Of a DNA stretch of 64,000 nt, positions 31,223 to 44,800 are shown piece after piece. The first letter of the stretch is position 1; each line of letters starts with the position of its first letter. Position numbers and translations under genes: made by a program. The notes under the pieces were generated by a model. It had not been told where the DNA came from. It was given only the letters and a program-made list of their open reading frames with translations, and did not search any database. Source of the stretch: Gonatopus flavifemur (Eukaryota; Arthropoda; Insecta; Hymenoptera; Dryinidae); the NCBI GenBank assembly GCA_018340375.1, contig JAFFJZ010000026.1:992001-1056000 (forward strand), given 5' to 3'.

Positions 31223-34200
31223 ATGACGTCCTCCAGGGCAGATGAGTGCAATTATCAACGTTTTGACGATGACACCGCTCTATCATTTGAACACGATCCT
31301 GCTAACCGATCTAGTCCAAGTAGATATTTTTTTCCTTAATTTCCTAATAGACAAAGAGCTGAAGAGTTCATTGAAATTGATGAATGCATTTTTACCTTGT
31401 AGAATATGGGTCCACGCTGTCTTCCGCATTCCCAGATAAATCTGCCAAGAATAGCGGACCTTTACATGAGCCACACGTAAAATTCGAACCATGTGCCGAA
31501 GATGATGGAACTGTACCAGAAAATGTAGACCTTCCAGAACACAATCCTGTTCTAGACATTGATATGCATTGGGAGATGAATTACCACGAAGCAGCTATTT
31601 TTTTAGAAGTATGTCCACATTACATTTGTACAACCTTGTTTTAAATATTTAAAATTTCCCCTTGTGAAGAATTCTTCAACACACAGTGTATCATGAAGTT
31701 TGATACATTGTGTAGAATATTCAATATTTCTTTTCTTTTTCCACAGGAAGGGCGGAATAATGAAAAATTCGATTCACACCCCCGGCATCCAGAAGATTTA
31801 CCTGCTTATCTTTTAGTTCATAATAACTGGTATTATGGTTTAGATTTGTTGACTTCCCTCATTCTTTTAGCTTTAGCTTTGGTAGAAGAACCAGCAGTTC
31901 CACTATTTAGAGTAAGTTTTTCTGATTTACTCCTAATAGCTTTCAAATGGGATTATAAAATGTTCTTCAACAAGATTCACATTTTCAGCTCCCAGTATGG
32001 GCACACAGTTCAATAGAATTGTTTGCTTTGATCACTATCAGTGTTGAGTTAGCTCTGAAATTAAGATGGATCGGTTGGAAGACTATGTTGAATCATAAAC
32101 GTACTATGCTGAAGGTACAATCATTATCTACATTAATTCGAAATCTCAAACATGAATATTTATTTCCATTTCTCTACAGTGCATTACATTAGCCGTTATG
32201 TTTCTCGAAGCTATGGTAGTGTTGGCAAGACAGTCCTCTCATTTCCGAGTAACTCGAGCATTCAGACCAATCTTTTTGGTAGACACGAAATATTGTGGAG
32301 GCGTGAGAAGATTTATAAGGCAAATCCTTCAAACATTGCCTCCGATTATCGACATGTTAGGACTTTTATTGTTTTTCATTACAGTCTACATGATACTGGG
32401 TTACTACATGTTTTCTGAAATAAATAGAAATTTTGATACTCTCCAAGACAGTTTCGTCAGCCTTTTCGTGCTTCTCACAACCGCTAAGTAAGAAAACCTA
32501 AAATAACTGTATCAAGTTTCACAATTAATTATTTTCATGATTCTTTCCTAGTTTTCCAGACGTGATGATGCCAGCTTATTCGAAAAACAAGTGGTACGCG
32601 ATATATTTTGTATCTTACTTGTGTACAATGCTGTACGTTATGATGAATTTGGTCTTGGCTGTAGTTTACGAAACGTTCACCTTTGCCGAACGGGATAAAT
32701 TTAAAAAATTGTTTTTACATAAAAGAAAGGCCTGTCAACACGCTTTCAAATTATTAGTTTCGAAACAGAATCCAGAAAAAATGAAATTTCGTCAGTTCGA
32801 GGGATTGATGCGATACTACGATCCTAATAAATGTATGTAATTTTGATTTTTTACTTTCGCACAATCGTTTGACGTTATTCCATGTTTTTTTTCAGCTCTC
32901 AGGGATATCGTTCTGATGTTTCGTCATATGAACGTATCAGGAAGCGGAGCTTTGAATTTAGAAGAATTTTTAACGTTTTACGATACTGCAATGTTGCAGT
33001 GGGAACCCCAATATTCTAACGTACCTTGGTATCACAAATCATGGGTACCTATACAAGTTTTATGCATGGGAGCACATACGGCTATCGGTTGGCCTCATTT
33101 TGAAACTTTTGTATGTGAGTATTCTATCGATATGAATTAACCGCTCAACGATATTTAATTAATGAATTTTTCGACAGATGTAATAATCATCGGCAATGGC
33201 TTAGCTATGTTGTTCAGATTGATTCAACCCAGTGAAAACTTGATAGTATCTGCTCATGAGTTTGCTGCTAGTTGGGATACGTTTCTATTCGGCGGTTGTG
33301 AGTATTTCTAAAATTTTCAACAATCTTAAAAGACTTTGGTAATCTGATATCAATCATTCGTTTGCAGTGTTTGTGCTAGAAGCATTAACGAAAGTCCTAG
33401 GTCTTGGTACGAGACGTTACCTGAGCTCTGGTTGGAATCTTTTTGATTTAGGCACTTCTATAATGACGTTAGTAGCTGCTTGTGGCCTCACCTTGTTTCC
33501 AAAAGCGACATTTTTCGTTCTCTTCAGACCACTTAGACTTTTGAGATTGTTCAAGATAAAGAAAAGATACAGAGATGTATTCGGTACTTTGGTGATCCTT
33601 TCTCCGTTGATGTGTTCCACGGTGGTCGTTATGCTCGTGCTGTACTACTTTTTTGCTATAATAGGAATGGAATTATTCGCTGGATACGATATGCGTAATT
33701 GTTGCCAGTAAGTATAGTAATACTCTTTTTCTCTAAGTAATTTAATTCATGCCGATTGTTTTTTCCAGGAACACAACGGTGGAAGATTTTTATAAATATT
33801 CGGCCAATGGCACGAGTGCTCTAGGATATTATTACTTGAATACCTTCGATAACCTTGTTACAAGTTTTATGACTTTATTTGAGTTGACAGTGGTTAATAA
33901 TTGGTTTATATTGATGAACGCATACGCAGTGATTGTCAGCATGTATACACGAGTTTATTTCATGATATTTTATTTAGTAACGATGATCGTGTTGACAATC
34001 GTGGTATCCAGTTTTTTGGAGGCATTTAGATTTAGAATACAATACAAAAAATCGACCACTAAACGTGACGGTAAGATTTCGATAATGATTTTATGCTTAC
34101 ACGACAAAAGAAATGATGATTCAATATTTTTACAGAAGAGAAAATGTTGCACGAAGAAGTTGAATTGAAATGGGACGAAGTACAGTGTATTATAGAAGAT

Positions 34201-34679
34201 TTCCAACTTTTAGAGCAACTAAGATCTTCTTTAGTCGTTGGTGTAAGAACAAAATTTATTTCTGGTAATTGTTCAGAACAAGAAGAGTTTGAAAGAATGC
34301 GCCCCTTTAGATCTAAATTATCTCTCCTCATGTGTTTTGCAACACATTCGTAAGAGCATTGCCAAAAAATTCCTATTTCAACAAAATTAACTGTCCTGAA
34401 CAATTCAATTCCAATTCATTTCCATTTTTCTCGTGTTCTAATTCTAAATATTTGTTCATTTAGGGCACCACTGTATTCATTGGATCGCGGCCACGAACTA
34501 GAGAAATATTACAAAGAAGAATGTATACAAATGAAATAAGTGAATGGCTCGCTGAAGTCAAAACAATAGAAAAACAAGGTAGACAAAATGTATCGAATAA
34601 TTTACAAGCGGGTGGGAGCGAAGGAGATGTAATCTCAGAACCAGGAAGTTTTGTACTGAACAGAAATCCACCCTGGTAA
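31223..34679 (+). CDS. TPCN1: Two-pore calcium/sodium channel, TPC1 type, 12 exons
   Basis: This endolysosomal cation channel has two six-helix repeats. Exons: 31223-31319, 31403-31608, 31747-31911, 31989-32114, 32180-32487, 32552-32832, 32896-33114, 33178-33297, 33368-33707, 33769-34070, 34136-34242, 34464-34679. All are GT-AG and in frame, giving about 828 aa (human TPC1 is 816). The repeat I filter is NFPDVMMP at about 301-308. The repeat II filter region is [11 protein letters not shown] at about 657-667. The repeat II voltage sensor carries R561, R564 and R567 ([13 protein letters not shown]). Between the repeats is the EF-hand-like stretch with [11 protein letters not shown], typical of the family. 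The C-terminal [15 protein letters not shown] matches the conserved tail of TPC1 proteins, which decided the last donor. Well-studied flies lack TPC genes, so presence here is a useful lineage marker (from knowledge, not tested). It is head-to-head with CPD. Confidence 0.93.
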
Positions 34680-35040
34680 AAATAAAATTTGTCTATAGAC
34701 GAAAAGACGGAGTTGGATTCTTGTCGTGATTCGGGATATAGAAACACTTCATAGCAGTAAGTTTTGTTTCCGTAAGAGCGCACAGACAGCTCGATAAATA
34801 CAAAGGGCGTATGAAAGCAATGAAAGTGGTGAATTTTCATTTTGGATTGAAAATTTACAGAAAGAGAGCTTATAAATCTTTTAACCGACATTCTCAGAGA
34901 CGCAGACCCATAAGGTGGCTACAAAATAGGTGGCAGACGCGGTTAAGCTTATGGACAATTCTTGCAACAAATTTGAACAAGGGATATGTTCGCTAGTTGT
35001 CCGTCTAGATTTTTAATATATTTAATAAAGAGAGACAGTG
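34680..35040 (+). other. Likely 3' UTR of the two-pore channel gene
   Basis: AT-rich sequence follows the stop. An AATAAA signal stands at 35024-35029, about 345 bases downstream. Confidence 0.5.
35024..35029 (+). promoter_or_regulatory. Polyadenylation signal AATAAA
   Basis: This canonical hexamer in TTTAATAAAG is the first good one after the channel stop codon on the plus strand. Confidence 0.5.
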
Positions 35041-35529
35041 AGATGGAGTTCAGTGATGCCAAAAATGTTGAGATTCAACAATTTATGTTCAATCAAGTTC
35101 AATCACTCCTGTTGATTAGATCAAGCAATAATCTCCTGTCCTCGCACTCTTAGTCCTCAGTTTCTGGCAATACAGGTTATATTCAGTCCCGTATATGAGT
35201 CTGCTCTATGCGCGCTGATGTGATTTCTTGTTTTAGATCACGGGCACAACTTGATTTGTGTAAATTCCCCAATGTGTTTCAACGTTACTATTTTCTCCCG
35301 CGTGGGAATCAGAAACTATATTCGGCGCGTATAGTACAGTAGGTTAAAAAAACATCCATTCAGTAAATTTACTTTCCAAGAGAATAGAGACGTTCGATGA
35401 ACGTTGTCAACCTCAAAAGTGTAACATCAATTGTTATAATGCGGAAGCTGGCGGTCTTCACCATGTGGCCTTCAGAGGTGACCACAGTCTTATCGCGTGC
35501 CCATGTGAAAAAAGGAAAACTTCATTGTA

Positions 35530-35705
35530 CAGTAGATCCTCGCTTATCCGGCTCTCTATTAACCGAAGCTCCGCGTTATCCGAGGTAAAATTTTTCCATA
35601 TCACCTCGGATAAACGGGGTTCTACTGTGTGTTTCCGTTTTATCCGAGGTAAACTCTCCAAGTAGGCTCTCCCCACATTACCTCGGATAAACAAGGTTCT
35701 ACTGC
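35530..35705. mobile_element. pogo/Tigger-type MITE fragments
   Basis: The left end CAGTAGATCCTCGCTTATCC and two successive right ends (CGGATAAACGGGGTTCTACTG near 35608-35628 and CGGATAAACAAGGTTCTACTG near 35685-35705) match the well-known Tigger terminal pattern. The two right ends suggest a duplicated or compound copy. Confidence 0.6.
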
Positions 35706-37418
35706 AGTCAGTGACTATAGTAGTCACATACGATAAGACTGTAGTAGTCATAAAGGGTAATCAAAGAAAGTTGAAACTCCCTAACGTATTAAATATTAAA
35801 ATTTTCTATATCTCGAATCTTGACGAAAATTCGACTCTGTCTTTTAGACTACTGTGAAGTATTCGAAGCCAAATATAGACCAAATATCAAAACGTATAGT
35901 AGTATTATATACGGCTTCGAATTTTAACACCAATTTCAATAGAAATTAACTAAATATTAAGCAAATAATGCTTATTTGAATGTATAGACTAATTAGATTC
36001 CTTAATTTTCTTGAACTCTTACGTACTAAAAATCATTCGATTGCGTGTTGAAATAGTCAAATCATCTTTTCATACTTATCTGAGAAGGTTGTGCCTGAAT
36101 ATTTGTGATAATTGTTTTCGCAAACTGAAGGAAATATTTTAGCATTTTTGTTTTCGAACAAAAGTCATAAATTTTTTCATATTTGATTTTCTTATTTTAC
36201 CGGTCAGAAAACGTGATTTTTGGTTTATTAACGAACTCTCGTGTACAGAGTGAATGAAGTTTTCAAACAAATCTGTCGTATGAGGGTAAATAAAGTGAAT
36301 TACTTAGGAAAAATAATCAGCTCATATATTTTGTAGGAAAAGTTATCATGGTTATTCTGGTACAGCATGTCTCTGATGATTTGATTATTTTATTCAAAAT
36401 ACGTAAAAGATCAAAATGGCGTTCGATAAAAGAAAATTCAAGGAATTTATCGTGTAGAAATATAACGCGATCATTTCATTTTTTCTAAATGCGATGAAAT
36501 TTAATACCAGTGAGTTAATTCATATTGTACTTTGATTTGGTGATAAAAAAAATGAACAACTATTTGTGATAAATGATTTTTTAAATACTTGACTCTCGAG
36601 TAAGTTCTTATTTATGAGCATCAATTACCTCAGTAGCGATATTTCGATTCGAGTGAAGAACTGAATTGACTTTTTCCATTTTTCTATAGTCTGTAAAATC
36701 TAAACAGTGTACATTTCTGTATTGTCAAATTCAATATTCGCTACTTGGCGGTTTTATCTGAATACCCGAAGATCAAAATCTTCCGCTCGAGAAATGTCTT
36801 ATAAAACACTTATGTAGTTTATTTTCTTAGTATAATAGAAGATTTATAATTTAATCTTTACCAAGCTGTTTCCGTATCTAGTATTAATAGAAAGTTTTGC
36901 GTTTGACGAAGTCAAACCGTGCTTTCGAAATTACAAAAAATAATTTTCAATTTTTCTATCTTTTGTTCTGGAGAAGAAAATGGAAATAATTTACCATTCC
37001 AAATGTAATGTTATGAGTAATCTCAGATACTCTACCAAAAGGAGAGTCTCACAGAAATTTGAAAGGAAAGTAAATCTTATAGTGCCCAGTGAAATAACTC
37101 TTGTGTATTTTTATTAATGTAAATCATGAGAAATCATGTTCATTCATCGAGGTTTACTTATTATCAAAACATAAGCATACACGTTTATGCACCCGTATTT
37201 GTTTTGTTGCAAAGATAAATTATAAAAAAATAATGTTGTGTTTTATAAAGATATAACAATATTGTGTAGTTTATAAGTCGATCACATATTCTATCTACAA
37301 CATCTTGATTCTAATAGAACTTACTTAAACTCTTTTGTTCCTTGATACATAAAAAAGAATAATTCCAATAAAGTACACGTACGATCAGTCCCTGATCGGA
37401 ATATATAAATGATTATTT
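35706..37418. other. Intergenic DNA between convergent genes, no gene
   Basis: This AT-rich unique-looking sequence has no frame, RNA gene or bounded repeat I can support. It must hold the 3' end of the mevalonate kinase transcript. Confidence 0.6.
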
Positions 37419-38630
37419 TCAATCATGAACCTGTATCCCGGCACAACCTAAATTCGTTAAAGTGACGGAATAACCATCCGCAATCAATTTTCTGGAAAGG
37501 CTAGAGATGGTTTCGGGTTGTGTGTCAGGTGGAAGTAAAACGTAAGCATATCCACCTCCTCCAGCACCGGTAAGTTTCGCGGCGAACGAATAGTTACGCG
37601 CTTCCGCGCAAATTCTGTCTAAGGATGGATGGGATACTTTACATGACGCTAGTAATCCTTGATTTATATCAATCAGGGTCTAAAACAGTCAAGCGAAATA
37701 TAAGTTCCGATAGAAATAAAAATGATTGTTACTCACACTTACCATCAATTGAGCATATCCATCGAAATAAGCTTTTTCACTCGTACTGGGCAACTCGCGT
37801 ACCTTCTTCAATACTTCAACAGCTTCTTTAGCTATATTATCAATAGATTCAAGAATGGGTTCAATAATACCAGGATAATTTTGTTTCAATTCCGCCAATG
37901 TTCCCACTAATTTCTTGGTATTCCTTTGAACTCTGGTATCAACCAATAATACTTTCATACTTCTAACCCCGAATATAGGATTAAAACAATTATCTTTTCT
38001 AAATTCAATGATCGAGCCAAATGTACAGACGGAATTATCAATCCCGGATGGATTTCCGTGCATAATTTTTTCACAATTGTAGGCGTAATTGGATATGATT
38101 TGTAAATCGTTGGTATCAAAAGTTTGATGTATGTTTTTCTGAAGGCGAGACCAGTGTAGAAAACAACCTGACAAACATACCGCGTAGGAAGCAGAACTTC
38201 CGAGCCCGGAACTGACCGACAACGCGGTAGACAGATTTATACGGAATGGTCTTACTTGCAATTGTTCTTTGAGCGAAATACTGATTAACAGATAACACAA
38301 TGCTTCCAGACTCAACTTCTGGGCTGGGTTAACGCAGGGTAGAAGTTTTACAAAGTTCTGAACGTGACCGTACAGTACATTGTGATCAACCGCTATCCCA
38401 TCTTCAACTTTTATCAGAGATAACAAGTCCCTGATTTGAGAGAAAGGAATAATCAAATTCAAATTGATTTTCGGTAAACATATTTGGAGCTCGTCGAGGT
38501 CTCGCAATTCCTCAAACTCCAAAGTTGTGCGTAAATCAACGCTAGCCGCTATGGCTGTTTTGCCGTAAACCACCGCATGTTCTCCGTATAAAATAACTTT
38601 TCCCGGAGCGGATACCTTGAATCGAATCAT
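37419..38630 (-). CDS. MVK: Mevalonate kinase, two exons
   Basis: This GHMP kinase phosphorylates mevalonate with ATP to 5-phosphomevalonate, an early cytosolic step of isoprenoid (in insects, juvenile hormone and ubiquinone) synthesis. Exons 37743-38630 and 37419-37679 are joined by a 63-bp GT-AG intron, giving 382 aa (human enzyme 396). GHMP motifs are intact: SAPGKVILYGEH at 7-18 with the invariant K11, the ATP loop SGLGSSAS at 141-148, EKIMHGNPSGIDN at 187-199 with the catalytic pair E187/D198, and KLTGAGGGG at 331-339. The start is the ATG at 38630; two codons further up, in frame, lies only a TTG. The BolA2 stop is 87 bp upstream on the same strand, so its promoter is either very compact or lies inside the BolA2 gene. 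Confidence 0.95.
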
Positions 38631-38717
38631 ATTCAATTATATGTTACGGCAACTAATGCTCGGAAGAATTGAAAGTGGATGAAATATTATTGATTATTGA
38701 TCTATCATCCTGATGAA

Positions 38718-38814
38718 TCAAGGGTCAGTCTTTTTCCATTGTTCCGGGGTGTATGTCTTTTGCGAAAATGCATGGATGGTTTTCAACTCTTCTTCTAGAG
38801 CCGCATTCACGAGT
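38718..38814 (-). CDS. BOLA2: BolA2 exon 3
   Basis: It begins after a TTTCAG acceptor, completes the Arg codon of QRHR and encodes the C-terminal half to the TGA at 38718-38720. It ends 87 bp before the mevalonate kinase ATG. Confidence 0.88.
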
Positions 38815-41800
38815 CTGAAACGCAAAATTGAAAACAATACTTTAATATTGAGCAGGAATATTTGATCCGTTAGTTAATAACCGAGTTAGCTCTTGAACGA
38901 TAACTCGATACAATTTCAGAGTTCGTTGTGAATTTATTAATATCCGAGGAGAATGATCATCAAACTTTATAACTGAATTTCAGTCCTAGATAGGAATGTT
39001 TTAGAAGGAGTGCGACGCAAGTAGAAAAATTTCCACAATTATACAATGATACAGTTCGTTATATGACAAATAGAGAGTGTGACATGGAGAACACGGCTTT
39101 TTCCTTGGCATGGAACTTTGAAGTAATTAAAGAATTGAATACAATTGAAGTAATTTGCATAAATTCAGGGTGTCTACTAAAATACAATTCTCAAATTCCC
39201 TGCACGGAGAGAAAATTCACACGTTCTATGCATGGGAATTCATGCATTTAGAGTTCGGATATATGCATACTCGGATAGTACATAGTCTATGCGATCAACG
39301 CTTCTACTTTATACTCTTAAGGCATAGGTTAGGGAGATTCAAGAATAGCGTATAGATAGGTGGACGACAAGGGTTCGAGCAGGGTTTGAAAAAACCGACT
39401 TTTATTGATTTCATCCTAGCCAGTGACAAATATTGGTTTAAACCGGCCAAAGTGGCCAAAATTGGCAAGAACGGTCGACACAAAAAATTACACCAAATTA
39501 TACAAAAATTATACTCTAAATCCGTTCCAATCATACACTGACAGAAAAACGACCTGGATGGAAATAACCACCCGTACAGCACAACCACCGATCCTTCACC
39601 TAGGACTTCATATTTTGAATTCAATACATTCAAATTTGGTTATGTAAATGCCCCAATATGAATTATATCGAAAATGCAGGGAGCGGACATTTCACCGTCG
39701 CCTCAACGGAGACTCTCCCTTATTTCTCCCTCATTTCCACGGTTCCCATTTATCCACCAATTCTCCACCGAAGTCCTAGGTGGAGGATCGGTGGTTGTGC
39801 TGTATGGGCAGATCATTCGTGGCTGCAATAAATTAAAATCTGGTTCTGTTCACCAGGAAATATGATCGTAACGTTCAGAAAAAGTGGTTGAAGCCAAAAT
39901 CAATATTGAAATTATATCGAAATTCACGTTGACCTTACTAAAACCTGTGGTAAAATTCAAAATTTAATATTCCTGAAGTTTGAATCGTTGTTAGAAACGA
40001 AACGAAAATTCCAGCTCACAAAATCTGATGAATCATCGGTGTTTATCTTCTCGAATTGACTCCTTAGAACTGGAAACATCATTTAAAAAATATTTGAATT
40101 CAAATTTAATTCTTGATAAATAACTTACTGTTCAGAAAGACTTCATACTGTAACTTGATAAAGAATTCTTTAGGCATGCAACATGTATTCATTCTGAATT
40201 CATTGAATTCATTTTCACGGTCATAACGGGAACTGTTCCAGAATTCTTTGAGAAGTCTTCAAGGATTCAAACAGATCAGTTTTGCTGTCTGGGCTCACTT
40301 ATCCCTAGTGAAGATTAATCATATATGGACCATATGAGGACCGTGTATCGACCATAGATGGATTTTGTGAAAATCATATATGAGCCACAATGTGAAAAGT
40401 CCGACTGAATGATGTAGCTACATCTTACTTGAAAACTTGACTGAAATTCAGTCGTTTCCATTGTGTCGGCATTTGTTTTCGGTGCTTACTTTCAGATAAA
40501 GTAGAGGTAGTTTGGGCTGCGTCTTAAAATAAGCTGATATTCAGGTGGAAAGTAAGTTTTACTATTTACTGTGCATATTAGACTCGCATATGATCCACAT
40601 AAGACTCATGTATGATGCATATATGACCCATATATAAGCTACTTATGAGTCACATTTAAACCATATATGGTGAATACTGGAAAATTTCCATATATGGGTT
40701 ACATATATGTTCAATCGAAATCATATATGGGGCATATATGATTCATTTCCACTAGGGATGATAACTTTATGCACTGAGAACCCAATTTCTTAGATTTGAA
40801 GAAAATTTCTTTACTCTCATTCTGATGAATCTTGTTTTCAATGGAAAAAATAATTCATTTCAATAAGAAAATTTTTCATTGAATTGAAATTATATCAAGA
40901 AGAAATATATTTCTGTTTCAATTTGAAAATTTCTTGTTTCAATCTGATGAAAACTTTTTCTATTGAACTGAATTTTTTTTCATTGAAAAAAAGTTTTATT
41001 AGAATGAGGGCAAAGAAATTGTTTTTTCAGTCAAAGGAATTGGATTCTCAGTGTGGTATCGCTATTGATATTATATTTTTTCCGTGTGCATGCTGGAAAG
41101 AAAGAGTTCCAGAAAAAAAGATACAATGTAGAAAAGATTATTTTTAGGGCAATGATAAAAATAGTATATTGTTCATCAAGGGGGGAAATTTCCCACTTCT
41201 CCCCGAGATGAACGTACTATTTTTTCCCACAACTGCAAGGAAAGTGAAAATCATCTGGTTAATTGCATATAGAATATTCATATGCATATTTCAGAACGAA
41301 AAGATAGTTTGTATTTTCCTTTCGCTGCAAGCGGGCAAAAAGTACTTCCCTCCCGTTGCAAGCGGGCAGAAAGTAATTTCCTCCCGCTGCGAGCGGGCGG
41401 AAAATATTTTCCTCCCGCTGTGACACGTTCGCTTGGAATTCAGCACTTTCTCCCCTAAAAATAGGTCAGAAAACATCAACTTTCCGTGCAGGTGTGGGAA
41501 AAAAAAACTATCATTGGATAAATAAAAAATACTAACCTCATTTCAATTCAGAATTGACGGATCATTCTCGTTTAAAATTTGAAAAACATCGATTGATTTT
41601 TTTTCGCATTTTTCGAAGTATATATGGGTCATTCCACGTGGTTTTTACACCCAAATTTCAGAATTTAATTAAGTAATTTTTCCGATTCTTGGTCGAAAAA
41701 TATTCGATACGTGTTTTTGGATTTAGTTGTTTAAGAGAGAACGAACGTTTGTCTCGGACTTCTTTTTCTTCCGTATGGGTCAATCTTTTTCTAACCAAAG

Positions 41801-44800
41801 TGCTCGGATGGTAACGCTCGTATCCTCTTAAAGCTTATTTTCGAAAATAAGCCGTGTAAATTTGTCGTCAGAATTGAAAGGAAAAAAATTCACCCTAGTT
41901 TTACTGATTTGAGTTGAGAATCATTTGCTTGTCAAATTTTTGTTTTAACTTATGAAATAATATGTAAAACAAATTGGAAGAATCAAAAATTTGTAAATAA
42001 TTGAGGATTGAAAACATATATCTGTGATAATAAAAAAAAGGTGCATATCATAATTAGAAATCAACACATTGAATTTCCCATTTGAAAATATGTTTCAAAA
42101 AATAATCAGTAGATTAATTGGCAAATTTTGATGTTGAACTTGAGAAACCATGAGGAATTCCAGGTGTTTTCCAGAATATGAAAATTCCCTGAGATTTCCA
42201 GGTTTTCCAGGTTTTCCAGAGTTGTCGCCACCCTGATATTACATATTTTAGGGTTGTTGAGACTGTTGGGAGTATTTGCTTTTACTAATGGAATGTTCAA
42301 AAGTGATTATATGACAAATAAGAATATTATTATTCAATATATGCTCAAAAAACGGGAAAAAATTCGATTTTCGAATAACGGGGCTTGGTTTATCATCATA
42401 TTATATAGCTTATAATCAAGCCATTCATAAACGATGTTTGGCAACGTTTGATTTGCCTGAACAGGGAATCGAACCTACTTACAACAGAACTACCTAATTC
42501 CTAAATCCTAACCCCCAACCGACTGAGCTAAATTGCGATATGTTGGTGGGATGACTTAGACTTTAAATTATGCGTGTATCTAAAAAAAAAAATGAAAGAA
42601 AATAAGTAAGCAATGATAAAATCCAATTTTATATACGTGTGCATGTGTGTGTACTTAATATACACGTAGTTCACAGTATGCTCAACCCATCTACTATTTA
42701 GTTCAGTGAGATCAATGGATCTATATTTCCAGCCAACAAAATCAAGGTAGTGCTTCTGGCAGTGGTGCTACCATTCACTTATACAGTTAAAAATCTTCTG
42801 TACATATATAGCTCCATTTATGTATAGAAATAGGAGTGACTTGATAGTATTTTTACTAGGAGCACTACTTGGTAGCGCTTCCTGATAATACTGGTAGCGC
42901 TGAGGTAGTGCTACGTTATAAATTGAATCATATATATATATATGTTATAGTAGCATGCAGTCTCGCGGTAATGGAAAAGCTACTACGTTGCTACCACTAG
43001 CACTATTAGTAGCGGAAACGTGAATTTGGAAGCACTTTGTTGGCTGGGTTGGTGTTGACTTGTGAAAAGATTTCCAACTTTCGAAGTTAGATCTGTTCAA
43101 GAGATTATCAACGTCTATGGTTTTTCTTGTCATATATACATTTCGAATCAATTCACGTGTATACACAGTTTACGTGTGAATGAATTACATATTGATTTAT
43201 ATCAGATATTTTGCAGAACCAGGTTAACTTGCAGAATACTTATCAGCTCAATATATGTAATCCCATGGTGTCTACTAAATTTTGAAAATGAAATTTCCGA
43301 CCTATTCCCGACTTTTTCAAGAATTCTCCAAGATTTTCCCGACACATCAGCGATTGATTATTTTGTGAAAAAAAAACACGTAAACAACACTGAGAGAAAT
43401 GTTTTCTGATGAATTACAATTTTTGTTCGTCAGTTGGGGACATTAAAGAATTCCAAGTTTAAGCTCACTCGACTCTCGAGCACTTTCGACTCTCAATAAT
43501 TTTTACCATGAAGGATAGTAACTCGCTATACAATGAAACCCCTAACCTCTAGCAAGTTCACCATTACTGATGGTGAAAATTTCTGAGAATCGAGAGTACT
43601 CGTAGTTGGAATTTTTCAATATCCTTGGCTGCCGAGCAAAGATAGTCATTAATCAAAAAAGTTTCTCACAGTACATTATTTACTAGATTTGTACAAGATC
43701 AGCAACGCAAATACTTGCAGGCTTTCGAACATCAGGAAAAATGCTGTCAAATCCTATGCAGTTTTTTTTCATAAATCATGCGTTCACTGGAAATTTTACA
43801 TGCATAATAATCAATCGTATGACCAGAATTAGACCCTGAATATGAGTTTTAGCTCTCTTTCAGTGATCTCTGGTGGTTATGAGAGAATTTTCAGAATAAT
43901 TACCCCCAAGTGCTAAAAATTTTTCATAATTTAGATTCTTCATATCAACAGATCACGAAGAAACTCAAATCCATATCCAGAGCTAAATCTCAGGTATGCC
44001 CTAATCATTACCCAATACAGCACGAATACTCTTGCAGAGAAAAAAGTTTTGAAGGTACTTTGTAATTTGAAGGGTGAAACGATATCTTATACAACACAAT
44101 CAAACCAATTCTAGAACTCCGTTATTCTTGAAAAATAATGGAGTTCTTCAATTGTTCTGATTGTGTCGCATGGGAAATCTTCTATACAACGGTAGGATAT
44201 CTTTAACCCTCATCCTGACAGTAGAGTCTTCGAGACTCACTTTGAATGAGAAATGAAAATCACATCGTTTTAATGATAAGTTCAGGGCAGACTAACTATG
44301 TGCATTTTCGAAGACACAATCAATGAGATTCGAAATCATAGTCTCAGGATTTTAGTAATGCAATATTTAGAAAAATACACTGTCAAAAACAATACAAAAA
44401 TGTGTTGTCAGGATGAGGGTTAAGAATTCTGATTTGCCAGATCTTTTGACATACCTCCCAGGTGTCTGTGTGCTATGTGGACTGTATGCATTTAGAATTC
44501 TTATTGATCAAATAATTTAAGAAAAAAGTCGGCACATAATTACTGGCCCCTTTTAATGCTTGAGTGCGTATCATTCTTGACAGCTCTAGATAAAAGTATT
44601 AATAGTAAAGCCCTGCAGCACAACAGCTCAGGATTATTTCATAATTAATACCTTCTGAACTGTGAGAGTTCGCGGAAAGTTTTTGATGAATACATTAGAC
44701 GGACAAAAATGAAGGAGTATATTTGACTTCATAGAATTTGGGAAATTTTTTTGTTAGCTTCTACGGTTTTTTAGTATGGCTAATTCCTCACAAAGTGGAT

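Noticed and set aside
35041..35170. Possible hAT-like MITE beginning CAGTGATGCCA at 35053
   Set aside because: A candidate right end (TTTCTGGCAATACAG) is poor and no 8-bp duplication could be found.
38631..38636. Mevalonate kinase start two codons upstream
   Set aside because: The codon there is TTG. The ATG at 38630 gives a normal N-terminus.
40303..40757. CATATATGG tract as a tandem satellite or CRISPR-like array
   Set aside because: Spacing is irregular, orientation mixed, and the tract lies inside one inverted-repeat element with a 2-bp TSD.
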